Source: Flavobacterium frigidimaris
GTDB lineage: Bacteria > Bacteroidota > Bacteroidia > Flavobacteriales > Flavobacteriaceae
DNA length: 50,371 bases
NCBI GenBank assembly: GCA_900129595.1
Contig: FQWG01000028.1
Location: 1 to 50,371 of the forward strand
Direction of reading: 5' to 3'
A program made the position numbers and the translations under genes. Every line of letters begins with the position of its first letter. Within the stretch, counting starts at the first letter, position 1. The notes below the pieces were generated by a model. That model did not search any database. It saw only the letters and a program-made list of their open reading frames with translations, and had not been told where the DNA came from. Shown in pieces: positions 6,001-14,660 of this stretch.

Positions 6001-8613
6001 AATGAAATGAAACGATTAGGGATTATTCATAAACCTGCAATACTGGCATTGAATGCCAATGTAAATCAAATTGCAGCAACCTATCGAAAGGCTTATCCCA
6101 ATGCAAGAATATTGGCACCTGGTGAAAATGATTTTACTCCGGCAAAAAGAATGAGACTCTTCCATGAGATTAAAAATAATAATTGGGACTGTATCATTTT
6201 AACGCACGATCAGTTTGGTAAAATTCCGCAATCACCTGAAATCCAAAAAGAAATATTGCAAAATGAACTCGATAATGTAGAACGGGACCTTGATACAGCA
6301 AGAGATTTGGGAGGTGACATTTCTAAAAAAATATTAAAAGGACTTGAAATACGTAAAAATAATCTCGATGGTAAACTAAAAACAATACTGAAAGATATAG
6401 AAGAAAAGAAAGACAGCGGGATCAACTTTAAAGAAATGGGAATCGATCATTTGTTTGTAGATGAATCTCACAAATTCAAAAACCTGACTTTCACTACCCG
6501 TCACGATCGTGTGGCAGGAATTGGAAATATGCAAGGAAGCCAGAAGGCACTTAATATGTTGTTTGCGGTGCGCACACTTCAGGAAAAATTCGACTCGGAT
6601 CTGTGTGTGACCTTTCTTTCAGGAACTCCAATATCGAATAGTCTGACAGAAATGTACCTGCTTTTCAAATACCTGCGCCCTAAAGAAATGGAACGCCAGC
6701 ATATTGAAAATTTTGACGGATGGGCAGCTGTTTTTGCCAGAAAAACAACTGATTTTGAATTTTCGGTCACCAATGAGATTATTGCCAAGGAGCGTTTTCG
6801 CCATTTTATTAAAGTTCCGGAACTGGCGCTTTTCTACAATGAGATAACCGATTACAAAACAGCCAAACATATTGATCTGGACAAACCTGAAATTGAAGAG
6901 CGACTTATCAATGTCAGCCCGACACCGGAACAAACCGAGTTCATTACCCAGCTCATGCAGTTTGCCAAAACAGGTAATGCGACACTTATCGGCAGGGCGC
7001 CTCTTACCTCGGAGGAAGACAAAGGCAGGATGCTTATAGCTACTAATTACGCTAAAAAAATGGCTGCCGATATGAGGCTGATAAATGAAAGATATGATGA
7101 TCATCCGAATAATAAGGTCAATACATGCGCCAGAAATCTGGTTGAAATTTATCAGGCTTCCATCGAGCATAAAGGCACCCAGATTGTTTTTTCGGATATC
7201 GGGACACCCAAGCCGGATGCCTTTAATATGTATGATGCACTTAAAGAAAAATTGGTAAGGGATTTTAATATCCCTGCTCATGAGATTACCTATATACACG
7301 ACTGGACCGATAAGAAGAAACCGGAGTTGTTTTCTAAAATGAATACAGGTGAGATACGTATTCTTCTGGGCAGTACAGAAAAAGCAGGTACCGGGCTTAA
7401 TGTGCAAAAGCGTGTTGTGGCGATGCATCATATGGATATTCCCTGGAGACCATCAGATCTGGGACAACGCAATGGCCGAGGCAGCAGACAAGGTAATGAA
7501 GTCGCCAAACAGCATTATGGTAATAAAGTAAAGAACTTCATCTATGCCACAGAGCAATCCCTGGACAATTACAAATTCAACCTTTTGAAGAACAAACAGA
7601 CTTTTATCAGTCAGATGAAAAACTGTGAACTTAATGTGAGGACTATTGATGAGGGAGCCATGGACGAGCAAAGTGGAATGAACTTTTCAGAATATATCGC
7701 AGTATTATCAGGTGATACTTCATTACTGGAAAAATCAAAATTGGAGAAAAAAGTAACGGTAATGGAAAGCCTTAAAAAAGCACATTACAAGGAAATTTCC
7801 AGAACTAAATATCAGGTTGAATACCTAATGGAGGAAAAAGGAATCACCACTAAAACACTGGACAAACTAACTTCTGATCACAGTTTTTACAAAAACAATC
7901 TGAAGTATGAACCTGATGGTTCCAAAGCAAATCCTATAGAGTTGTATGACTGCAAGACAGCAGATCCAGAAAGTATCGGCAAAGAAATTATCCTGCTCTA
8001 TAAAAACTGGAAACCTCCAGAAGGAGAAAACCAGGCCAAACAAATTGGGAAGTTATATGATTTTGGACTCTATATAAAAAGAGAACGTGAAGCCTATCAA
8101 AATGATGGTTTGTACCAGTACCGTTACTCCAACAGCTTTTATGCACAACGTTTTGAAGATGGTATTAAATATACTTCCAATGGAGGAACTCCAAATGTGG
8201 ACAATCCAAAATTGGCAGCCCGCCATTTTCTAAATGCCATTGATAAGGTGGAACATCTCAGGTCTAAATACCAAAAGTCCCTGAATGATATTGAAAATCA
8301 ACTGCCGGAATTACAACAATTAACCACAAGAGTATTTAGTCAGGAAGATGAGCTTCAAAAAATGAAAAGCGATCTCTCTAGTCTGGAAAGGGAAATAGCC
8401 CTGAAAATTCAGGAGAACCAATTGAAAGAAGCCAATCCGCAAGAGGCTAGTCTCAGTAATGAAACAAAACTATCGGATACAACTCCGGTAATTCAACTGC
8501 CAGTAAAAAGCAGTGAAGAATCACAGGGTTTCAAAGCGGCAGAAAGCAATAGTGATAAATGGCAGGAGCGCTCTTTTTCAGAAATGAGACGCAGCAGCAG
8601 GATGAAATTTTAA
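3043..8613 (+). CDS. giant N6-DNA methyltransferase / SNF2-type helicase (DarB-like)
   Basis: An 1856-residue protein. The N-terminal part holds an adenine methyltransferase fold: motif I YEPSAGSGIF (about residue 130) and motif IV as SNIPFG (about residue 200) in place of the usual NPPY/F. The C-terminal half is a superfamily 2 helicase: Walker A HEVGLGKTLTM (about 975), Walker B VDESHKF (about 1139), motif III SGTPIS (about 1193) and motif VI QRNGRGSRQGN (about 1474), followed by a coiled-coil tail. Similar fusions occur in phage P1 DarB, which protects incoming DNA from type I restriction, and in Bacteroidota conjugative elements. The likely role is modification or protection of transferred DNA, which is inference. 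There is no target-recognition domain or nuclease motif that I can see. A strong AAAGGAG precedes the start by 5 nt, which is unusual in this phylum. Confidence 0.85.
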   Translation: MAYNLSQKLSANIEAITIAMQWQKGDALSKEEVDALKGYAGFGGLKAILYPHGTNEDWIKSGATKEDLKLHPEMTRLHGILQENYSEKDYNSVVSSLRNSVLTAFYTPEIVPKTFYRALEQQGINPKRLYEPSAGSGIFITEAENTFSNLEQITAVEKDRLSGLVLSALNSTLSTKNTTHVIGLEEAPTNDNGSYDLVVSNIPFGNFSVYDQAYPDKTISGKIHNYFFAKGLDKLADGGLMAYITTDGFLNSPSNQSVREYLFQNADFVSVAVMPDNLMKQTGNTDAPNHLLIVQKNENKQTLSDNENELLQTVELENEVGKYNTNKYLHNRPELIIGNEVQAGKNQYGQAHQSVRQNGDINSIKDRLAENITKGLKENFNPKRFEKAQKTDIVQPAEAIGQKFTYLPMPESKASGISVQLGLFDTVPAENINRAMDYINPLDETVVDKKTARILSTIRTTDNPSHENVVLIAAKQNKSNRYLYKLYSNVKEIDGFSANWMNGGLLPHELLALSNTLQYYDHKYIYEGDQTLESAFNLERQIYEENLSFKPFYKEGTLVRLGEAVGIISDINNEHKQAFFQPLASQGNLKFYDSYILVRDNYLELFEKEQPDKAGNEEVRKNLDEQYTKFVSHYGILNSAENRRLIMQDSAFGFTILSSLERKEGERYVKSDILSESIAKQQERYYTDDPIEALARSLNEKGAVDLGFITAATGLEQNEVIEHLNQHIYLNPTGQNWETSDLYLSGNVVEKLQQAKHAVQQYPENTQYYKGLQALEKVQPERIPFELLDFNLGERWIPTRYYENFAGKLFDQPTEINYFPSLDTFKVSTGHNTKIDREFSVTPKSGRTTYGYTILEYALENTAPFFTYEVEGVGGKPIRMPDNEAIQLAHQKIENIRNGFIEWLQELPISDKNELESLYNNTFNCYVLREYNGSHMSFPGLDKKALEIEDLYSSQKNAAWRIIQSRGALIDHEVGLGKTLTMIVAANEMKRLGIIHKPAILALNANVNQIAATYRKAYPNARILAPGENDFTPAKRMRLFHEIKNNNWDCIILTHDQFGKIPQSPEIQKEILQNELDNVERDLDTARDLGGDISKKILKGLEIRKNNLDGKLKTILKDIEEKKDSGINFKEMGIDHLFVDESHKFKNLTFTTRHDRVAGIGNMQGSQKALNMLFAVRTLQEKFDSDLCVTFLSGTPISNSLTEMYLLFKYLRPKEMERQHIENFDGWAAVFARKTTDFEFSVTNEIIAKERFRHFIKVPELALFYNEITDYKTAKHIDLDKPEIEERLINVSPTPEQTEFITQLMQFAKTGNATLIGRAPLTSEEDKGRMLIATNYAKKMAADMRLINERYDDHPNNKVNTCARNLVEIYQASIEHKGTQIVFSDIGTPKPDAFNMYDALKEKLVRDFNIPAHEITYIHDWTDKKKPELFSKMNTGEIRILLGSTEKAGTGLNVQKRVVAMHHMDIPWRPSDLGQRNGRGSRQGNEVAKQHYGNKVKNFIYATEQSLDNYKFNLLKNKQTFISQMKNCELNVRTIDEGAMDEQSGMNFSEYIAVLSGDTSLLEKSKLEKKVTVMESLKKAHYKEISRTKYQVEYLMEEKGITTKTLDKLTSDHSFYKNNLKYEPDGSKANPIELYDCKTADPESIGKEIILLYKNWKPPEGENQAKQIGKLYDFGLYIKREREAYQNDGLYQYRYSNSFYAQRFEDGIKYTSNGGTPNVDNPKLAARHFLNAIDKVEHLRSKYQKSLNDIENQLPELQQLTTRVFSQEDELQKMKSDLSSLEREIALKIQENQLKEANPQEASLSNETKLSDTTPVIQLPVKSSEESQGFKAAESNSDKWQERSFSEMRRSSRMKF

Positions 8614-8623
8614 AATAAAGACC

Positions 8624-8941
8624 ATGTCAAACAGTGTGTATCAAATCAACAAAGGAATTAACCAGAGCATCGAGTTTAAAGGGTTAAAAGCGCAGTATAT
8701 CTGGTATTTGGGTGGTGGTGTCATTGTGCTTATGATACTGTTTGCCATTATGTACATAGCCGGCTTACCCTCTTTAATCTGTATCGGAATTATTGGTGTT
8801 TCAGGAACATTGTGGGTTTTGAAAATATATAAAATGAGCCACCAATACGGTCAATATGGAATGATGAAAGCTTTAGCGAAACGACAGATTCCTAAAGCTG
8901 TGAAATCGCAAAGCAGAAAAATTTTTATGATGACCAAATAG
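8624..8941 (+). CDS. traF: conjugative transfer protein TraF (DUF4133)
   Basis: A 105-residue protein with two adjacent membrane segments (about residues 27-65), preceded by YQINKGINQSIEFKGLKAQYIW and followed by a basic tail. This is the DUF4133/TraF layout of CTnDOT-type systems and corresponds to the small VirB3-like inner-membrane component that works with the VirB4-type ATPase. It is 10 nt downstream of the methyltransferase gene and 36 nt upstream of traG, consistent with one transcript. Confidence 0.85.
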   Translation: MSNSVYQINKGINQSIEFKGLKAQYIWYLGGGVIVLMILFAIMYIAGLPSLICIGIIGVSGTLWVLKIYKMSHQYGQYGMMKALAKRQIPKAVKSQSRKIFMMTK

Positions 8942-8977
8942 AATTTGCTCAGCATTAGCTGAGCGGTAAAAAAAAGG

Positions 8978-11443
8978 ATGATGGAAAAGATGATAGATGA
9001 TATTTTACCAATTATGGATGTGCAGCACGATTGCATCCTGTCCAAACAAGGAGATGTGACAGTAGTGTTTAAAGCAGAACTGCCCGAGATATTTACCCTG
9101 TCGGATCAGGAATACGAAGCATTTCATCAGGCGTGGCTTAAAGCGATAAAACTGCTTCCGAAATTTAGCGTATTCCATAAGCAGGACTGGTTTATAGACA
9201 GCAAGTTTGAACCCGATTTCAAAAGCGAAGATTCGAGTTTTCTTACCCGAAGCAGTGAACGCTTTTTTAATGAACGTCCCTTTCTGGATCATTCCTGTTA
9301 CATTTTTTTAACCAAAAAACCGGCAGGCAGAAAAACATCCAGTTCCCTGTTTTCAAATTTACTTAGAAGTTCAATAGTTCCCGAAGAAACATTAAAAGCA
9401 CAGCTACGTCAGGAATTTATTGACAGTACCGGACAATTCAGACGCATACTGGAAGACAGTGGTTTTGTCAAATTGACCCGCCTTGGTAATGATGAACTTA
9501 AAAGCCATAGCAGAAAGATCGGTATTATTGAACAATATTGTTTTTTGTCTGAAAAACAAAACTCATTTATTTTTAAAGATATCTCTTTTGATGATGGTCT
9601 TCAGGTAGGAGACAAACATTGCCAGATTTATACGTTGGGGGATGCCGCTGATCTGCCTGCCTTATGTGGTTCGAGAATTAATTATGACCGCTATTCCACA
9701 GATAAGACCAAATTCAGTATCGGATTTGCTTCGACTCTGGGGCAATTACTTTCCTGTAACCACATTTATAATCAATATATTTTCATAGAGGATTTCCAGA
9801 AAACGTTGCAAAAACTTGAAAGTAAAAGACTGCGACTGCAATCCTTATCAGCCTACAGTAGGGAGAACCTGATTGCGCGAGATGCTACAAATGATTTTCT
9901 TAACGAGGCTATCAGCCAGCAGCGACTGCCTGTAAAAGCACATTTTAATGTGCTGATCTGGACAGATAATAAAGAAGAGCTCAAAGACCTGAAGAATAAA
10001 GTTTCTTCAGCACTGGCTCAGATGGATGCAGCTGCTAAACAAGAAACAGTGGGTGGCGCACAAATATTTTGGGCAGGAATTCCCGGGAATTCCGCAGATT
10101 TCCCAATGAATGACACCTTTGATACGTTTGCGGAACAAGCTGCCTGTTTTCTGAATCTGGAAACAGGTTACCGCTCTTCACTGAGTCCAACTGGAATTCG
10201 ATTAGGAGATCGATTGACTGGAAAACCGGTTCATGTAGACATTAGCGACGAACCAGTAAAAATGGGGATTTGTACCAATCGGAATAAGTTCATACTAGGG
10301 CCTTCAGGAAGCGGTAAATCATTTTTTACCAACCATATGGTTAGAAGTTACTATGAGCAAGGAACCCACGTTGTACTTGTTGATGTTGGACACAGCTACA
10401 AAGGGCTTTGTGATATGGTAAAGGGCTACTACTTTACCTACGATGAAAAGAACCCTATTAGGTTTAATCCCTTTTATATCAACGAAGGTGATTCTCTGGA
10501 TACCGAGAAAAAAGAAAGTATTAAAACACTCTTATTGGCACTCTGGAAAAAAGACAATGAAACTTTCAATCGAAGTGAATATGTAGCACTGTCCAATGCA
10601 CTGCAATTGTACTATGAAAAGTTAGATAGCAATTCCGATTTATTTCCATGTTTTGACAGTTTTTATGAATTTCTGAAAAATGAGTTTGTATCCATATTGG
10701 AAGGTGACAAGGTAAAGGAAAAGGATTTTGATGTAAACAATTTTCTGTATGTACTGCGTCCTTACTACAAGGGAGGTGAATTCGATTACCTGCTCAATGC
10801 TACCGAGAATCTGGATCTGTTAAAAGAACGATTTATTGTTTTTGAACTCGATAATATCAAAGACCATCCGATACTCTTTCCCGTGGTGACCATCATTATC
10901 ATGGAAGTCTTTATCAGTAAAATGCGCAAGCTCAAAGGGGTTCGTAAAATGATCCTGATTGAAGAAGCCTGGAAAGCTATTGCCAAGGAAGGAATGGCAG
11001 AATATATTCGGTATTTATTCAAGACTGTTCGTAAATTCTTTGGGGAAGCCATTGTAGTGACTCAGGAAGTAGAAGATATTATATCCTCTCCGGTCGTTAA
11101 ACAGGCTATTATCAATAACAGTGACTGCAAAATACTACTGGACCAAAGTAAGTATCAAAATAAGTTCGAACAGATTCAGGAACTGCTTGGGCTTACCGAA
11201 AAAGAAAAGGCACTCGTACTATCGGTAAACAAAGCCAATGATCCTGATAAGAAATACAAAGAAGTGTTTATCTCCCTTGGAGGTATGCAGTCTAAAGTAT
11301 ACCGCACCGAGGTATCCCTTGAGGAGTATTATGCCTACACAACTGAAGAAACTGAAAAAGTAAAAGTACAGGCGTATGCTAAGAAATTTGATGGAGACAT
11401 CAGAAAAGGCATTGCGGCACTTGCTAATGACTTAAGAGCATAA
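8978..11443 (+). CDS. traG: TraG, VirB4-family conjugation ATPase
   Basis: An 821-residue cytoplasmic or membrane-associated ATPase that powers assembly of the type IV secretion channel. Walker A is GPSGSGKSFFTNH (about residue 440) and Walker B is MILIEEAWKAI (about residue 658). The further motifs FKTVRKFFGEAIVVTQE and NNSDCKILLDQS match the VirB4/TraC family, as does the length. The N-terminal domain (residues 1-400) is the usual VirB4 N-domain. Two further in-frame ATG codons (8981, 8990) are close to the chosen start, so the N-terminus is uncertain by up to four residues. It lies between traF and the TraI-like gene, as in CTnDOT. Confidence 0.93.
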   Translation: MMEKMIDDILPIMDVQHDCILSKQGDVTVVFKAELPEIFTLSDQEYEAFHQAWLKAIKLLPKFSVFHKQDWFIDSKFEPDFKSEDSSFLTRSSERFFNERPFLDHSCYIFLTKKPAGRKTSSSLFSNLLRSSIVPEETLKAQLRQEFIDSTGQFRRILEDSGFVKLTRLGNDELKSHSRKIGIIEQYCFLSEKQNSFIFKDISFDDGLQVGDKHCQIYTLGDAADLPALCGSRINYDRYSTDKTKFSIGFASTLGQLLSCNHIYNQYIFIEDFQKTLQKLESKRLRLQSLSAYSRENLIARDATNDFLNEAISQQRLPVKAHFNVLIWTDNKEELKDLKNKVSSALAQMDAAAKQETVGGAQIFWAGIPGNSADFPMNDTFDTFAEQAACFLNLETGYRSSLSPTGIRLGDRLTGKPVHVDISDEPVKMGICTNRNKFILGPSGSGKSFFTNHMVRSYYEQGTHVVLVDVGHSYKGLCDMVKGYYFTYDEKNPIRFNPFYINEGDSLDTEKKESIKTLLLALWKKDNETFNRSEYVALSNALQLYYEKLDSNSDLFPCFDSFYEFLKNEFVSILEGDKVKEKDFDVNNFLYVLRPYYKGGEFDYLLNATENLDLLKERFIVFELDNIKDHPILFPVVTIIIMEVFISKMRKLKGVRKMILIEEAWKAIAKEGMAEYIRYLFKTVRKFFGEAIVVTQEVEDIISSPVVKQAIINNSDCKILLDQSKYQNKFEQIQELLGLTEKEKALVLSVNKANDPDKKYKEVFISLGGMQSKVYRTEVSLEEYYAYTTEETEKVKVQAYAKKFDGDIRKGIAALANDLRA

Positions 11444-11470
11444 AAATTAAGAAAACTAAACAACAATAAT

Positions 11471-12157
11471 ATGAAAGCAAAAATTAAAATCACGATTTGC
11501 CTGTTGTGCTTTTTACTGATCAGCACTCCGGCAAGATCGGCAACGGTTGCAGCAATACCGATTTTAGAAATCGTAAAAGCGGTTGCCAAAAAAGTAATTA
11601 AGGCTATTGACCTAAGGATCCAAAAACTGCAGAACAAAACGATCTGGTTGCAGAATGCGCAGAAAAAAATAGAGAATATACTCTCCAAACTAAAGTTGGA
11701 TGAGATTTCAGATTGGACTGAGAAACAAAAAGAACTCTATAAGAATTACTATGAGGAACTGGCAAAAGTCAAATCTATCATTACCTATTACCAACGTATC
11801 AAAGATATCAGTGCAAAGCAGGTTCGTTTGGTAGATGAATATGAAAGAGCCTGGAACCTGTTCCAAAAAGATGCTCATTTTAAGGCCAGTGAACTCGATT
11901 ATATGCAAAGTGTGTATTCCGGAATATTAAATGAAAGCCTGAAAAACATCGATCAGATTTTCCTTGTATTGGATTCTTTTACAACACAGATGAGTGATGC
12001 CAAAAGACTGGAGATTATAAATGCTGCTGCAGATCAGATAGATGCTAATTATGATGACCTGACACTCTTCAACAGACAAAATATACTACTGAGCCTTCAA
12101 AGAGCCAAAACAGAGCATGATGTCAAATCCGTTAAACAATTTTACGGAATTCCGTAA
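11471..12157 (+). CDS. traI: TraI-like periplasmic conjugation protein
   Basis: A 228-residue protein with a clear N-terminal signal peptide (cleavage near STPARSA) and then a long helical, coiled-coil-prone domain rich in Lys, Glu and Gln. In CTnDOT-type operons the gene directly after traG encodes such a protein (TraI), which plays the part of VirB5/TrbJ, an exported subunit of the mating channel. The C-terminal half (YMQSVYSGILNESLKNIDQIF, then RQNILLSLQRAKTEHDVKSVK) shares its pattern with the next two genes (IRRVFERLIKNCDTNLDEL and FERVYDNLFKQSLRNLDEL), so the three look like divergent paralogues. Confidence 0.75.
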   Translation: MKAKIKITICLLCFLLISTPARSATVAAIPILEIVKAVAKKVIKAIDLRIQKLQNKTIWLQNAQKKIENILSKLKLDEISDWTEKQKELYKNYYEELAKVKSIITYYQRIKDISAKQVRLVDEYERAWNLFQKDAHFKASELDYMQSVYSGILNESLKNIDQIFLVLDSFTTQMSDAKRLEIINAAADQIDANYDDLTLFNRQNILLSLQRAKTEHDVKSVKQFYGIP

Positions 12158-12172
12158 ACAACAAATAAAATC

Positions 12173-12802
12173 ATGAAAAAAATATTCTTACTGGTGCTTT
12201 TTACTGCACTGACCACAGGGAATCTTCAGGCACAGGCAAAACAGCAAAGGATGCTTTTAGAGCAAATAGCAGCCCTGCAAGTCTATATCGGATATGCTCA
12301 AAAAGGCTATTCAGCAGTCAAAAAAGGACTCAATACCATAGGAGATTTCAAACGTGGAGAATTTAATCTTCATACTGATTACCTGAATTCCCTTAAGACA
12401 GTCAACCCCAAAATAATAAAGTATGCTCGGGTAACAGAAATTATAGGACTCCAGATAAAAATTATGAAAAGTTACAAAAGCTTTTATCTGCAAATCCGGC
12501 AGGATGATTTGTTTCATGGAAATGAAGTCGATTATATCAGAAGGGTCTTTGAAAGGTTAATCAAAAATTGTGATACCAATCTGGATGAGCTTCTAACAAT
12601 CGTTACGGACGGAAAGTTAGAAATGAAAGATGATGAGAGAATGAAACGCATTGATATGATTTACCAGAATATGCTGGATAACTACGCTTTTTCTGAGAGC
12701 TTCAGTAATGAAACTAAAATCCTGGCTGTATCAAAAGCTGCCGAATTAAAAGAAGCAAAAAACAGCCGTGTCCTAAACGGTATTAATACTGATTTGCCAT
12801 GA
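12173..12802 (+). CDS. exported conjugation protein, TerB-annotated family, copy 1
   Basis: A 209-residue protein with a signal peptide ending near TGNLQAQA and a helical mature part. The block YAQKGYSAVKKGLNTIGDFKR, then GEFNLHTDYLNSLKTVNP, recurs in the next gene as MKKGYEILSGGYNTVKDLSE and GNFNLHETFLDALMQVSP, so the two are tandem duplicates. Proteins of this kind in flavobacterial conjugative elements are often labelled TerB-family tellurite resistance. The location inside the tra operon and the signal peptide make a role in the mating channel far more likely. The next gene overlaps its stop by 4 nt, suggesting translational coupling. Confidence 0.7.
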   Translation: MKKIFLLVLFTALTTGNLQAQAKQQRMLLEQIAALQVYIGYAQKGYSAVKKGLNTIGDFKRGEFNLHTDYLNSLKTVNPKIIKYARVTEIIGLQIKIMKSYKSFYLQIRQDDLFHGNEVDYIRRVFERLIKNCDTNLDELLTIVTDGKLEMKDDERMKRIDMIYQNMLDNYAFSESFSNETKILAVSKAAELKEAKNSRVLNGINTDLP

Positions 12803-13434
12803 AAAAATTATTGATTATAGGAATTGTGTTTATCGGACTCATATTTCCATCCCAGATAACCGCTCAAAAACAGGAAATCCAGCAATTGATTTTGAACATA
12901 GAGAAATTGGCCCAGTTCAAACAGATTTTAAAGGATATGAAAAAGGGCTATGAAATACTAAGTGGAGGCTATAATACTGTAAAAGATTTGTCTGAAGGAA
13001 ATTTCAACCTTCATGAAACATTTCTTGATGCGCTCATGCAGGTTAGCCCCACAGTTAAGAATTACAGGCGTATTGGTGACATTGTGAATTATCAGGTGCT
13101 GCTGGTAAAAGAATACAAGTCCGCTTTTAGCCGCTTTAGGGACAGTAAAAATTTTAATGCTGAAGAAATTGCCTATTTCGAAAGGGTGTACGATAATCTG
13201 TTTAAACAAAGTCTTAGAAATCTTGATGAACTCACATCGGTGATTACCGCAAATAAAATGCGAATGTCCGATGATGAAAGGCTAGCTGCTATTGACAAAA
13301 TATATGCAGATATGCAGGACAAACTTTTGTTTCTGAGAAACTTCAACAATAATACTGCTGTACTGACTTTACAACGTGCAAAAGAGCGCAATGATACCCG
13401 CGCAATGCGTACTATTTATAAGTTAAATAACTAA
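12799..13434 (+). CDS. exported conjugation protein, TerB-annotated family, copy 2
   Basis: A 211-residue protein with a signal peptide (cleavage near SQITAQ) and a helical mature domain clearly related to the preceding gene. It shares the GxFNLHxxxLxxL block near residue 72 and the MSDDERLAAIDKIYADM block near the C-terminus (MKDDERMKRIDMIYQNM in copy 1). Its ATG overlaps the stop of copy 1. The products probably form a hetero-oligomer or take related positions in the transfer apparatus; this is inferred from duplication and coupling. No enzymatic motif is visible. Confidence 0.7.
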   Translation: MKKLLIIGIVFIGLIFPSQITAQKQEIQQLILNIEKLAQFKQILKDMKKGYEILSGGYNTVKDLSEGNFNLHETFLDALMQVSPTVKNYRRIGDIVNYQVLLVKEYKSAFSRFRDSKNFNAEEIAYFERVYDNLFKQSLRNLDELTSVITANKMRMSDDERLAAIDKIYADMQDKLLFLRNFNNNTAVLTLQRAKERNDTRAMRTIYKLNN

Positions 13435-13446
13435 ATATCCACTGTT

Positions 13447-14643
13447 ATGATAAAGATAAATAAGCAAATAATACTTGTTCTTCTTGCAATGATATTGCCA
13501 TTTACGATCCAGGCACAAGGAATTGCAGACGACATGAACGGTCTGCATAGTGTACTGGAACAATTGTATGATGAAATGATGCCATTATGCAGTAATCTGA
13601 TTGGGGTTGGACAGGGACTTGCCGGTTTTGCCGCTATGTGGTATATCGCCTCAAGAGTCTGGAGACATATTGCCAGTGCTGAACCCATAGATTTCTATCC
13701 GCTCTTTCGTCCTTTTGTTATCGGATTTTGCATTATGATTTTTCCCTCAGTCCTCTATATGATTAATGGTGTCATGAAACCTACTGTTACAGCAACTGCT
13801 GCAATGGTGGAAGGATCGAACAAAGCGATTGAAAGACTGCTTAAAGAAAAAGAAGAAGCGCTCAAAGAAACAGATCCCTGGAAAATGTATGTGGGATCTA
13901 CAGGAAGCGGAGATCAGGATAAATGGTACCGATATACCCATGATGATGCAGATCCAAGTGGGCAGGGCATGCTGGATGGTATTGGAAATGATATCAAATT
14001 TGCCATGAGCAAGGCCTCTTATAATTTCCGCAATTCAGTAAAAGAATGGATGAGCGAGGTACTGCGTGTATTATTTGAAGCTGCTTCCCTGTGCATCGAT
14101 ACACTGCGGACTTTTCAATTGGTGGTACTTTCTATTTTAGGTCCAATCGTTTTTGGCATTTCGGTCTTCGATGGTTTTCAACACACCCTTACCGTCTGGC
14201 TGGCACGTTACATCAATATCTATCTGTGGCTTCCCGTGGCTAACATATTTGGAAGCATCATCGGAAAAATTCAGGAGAATATGCTAAAGATTGATATTGC
14301 GCAAGCAGGAGAATATGGAGAGACTTTCTTTAGCAGGACTGATGTTGCCTATTTGGTCTTTATGATTATTGGAATTATAGGTTATTTCACTGTCCCTTCT
14401 GTTGCCAATTACATTGTTCATGCCGGAGGTGGCGGTGCACTCGGACAAAAAGTGACCAGTATGTTTAGTAATTCTACAACTTCCATTGTCAATACTACAT
14501 CTCAAGGGACAACAATGGTAGCGGATGCTATGGGGAATGCTGCCGGTCGTATGTATCAAAGCATGTCAGATTCCGGAAATTCTGCGCCTTACTTCAAGGA
14601 CAAGGATAATTATATGGCTGATAAATTAAAAGGTAAATCTTAA
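13447..14643 (+). CDS. traJ: TraJ, VirB6/TrbL-like polytopic membrane protein
   Basis: A 398-residue protein. It has an N-terminal signal or signal-anchor (to about residue 22), a membrane segment at SNLIGVGQGLAGFAAMWYI and a second at FVIGFCIMIFPSVLYMI. A large loop (WKMYVGSTGSGDQDKWYRYTHDD) follows, then three or four further membrane segments to about residue 330, and a Ser/Thr/Ala-rich soluble tail. This is the layout of the conjugative transposon TraJ family, the inner-membrane pore component equivalent to VirB6. It is positioned, as expected, between the exported TraI-type proteins and TraK. Confidence 0.88.
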   Translation: MIKINKQIILVLLAMILPFTIQAQGIADDMNGLHSVLEQLYDEMMPLCSNLIGVGQGLAGFAAMWYIASRVWRHIASAEPIDFYPLFRPFVIGFCIMIFPSVLYMINGVMKPTVTATAAMVEGSNKAIERLLKEKEEALKETDPWKMYVGSTGSGDQDKWYRYTHDDADPSGQGMLDGIGNDIKFAMSKASYNFRNSVKEWMSEVLRVLFEAASLCIDTLRTFQLVVLSILGPIVFGISVFDGFQHTLTVWLARYINIYLWLPVANIFGSIIGKIQENMLKIDIAQAGEYGETFFSRTDVAYLVFMIIGIIGYFTVPSVANYIVHAGGGGALGQKVTSMFSNSTTSIVNTTSQGTTMVADAMGNAAGRMYQSMSDSGNSAPYFKDKDNYMADKLKGKS

Positions 14644-14660
14644 CCCTAAATTCAAAGTTT

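Noticed and set aside
6619..7431. 270-codon minus-strand frame inside the helicase part
   Set aside because: It overlaps the conserved helicase motifs of the real gene on the other strand and has no credible product.
12173..13434. Tellurite resistance genes
   Set aside because: The TerB label seems derived from weak similarity; signal peptides and position in the tra operon indicate conjugation.
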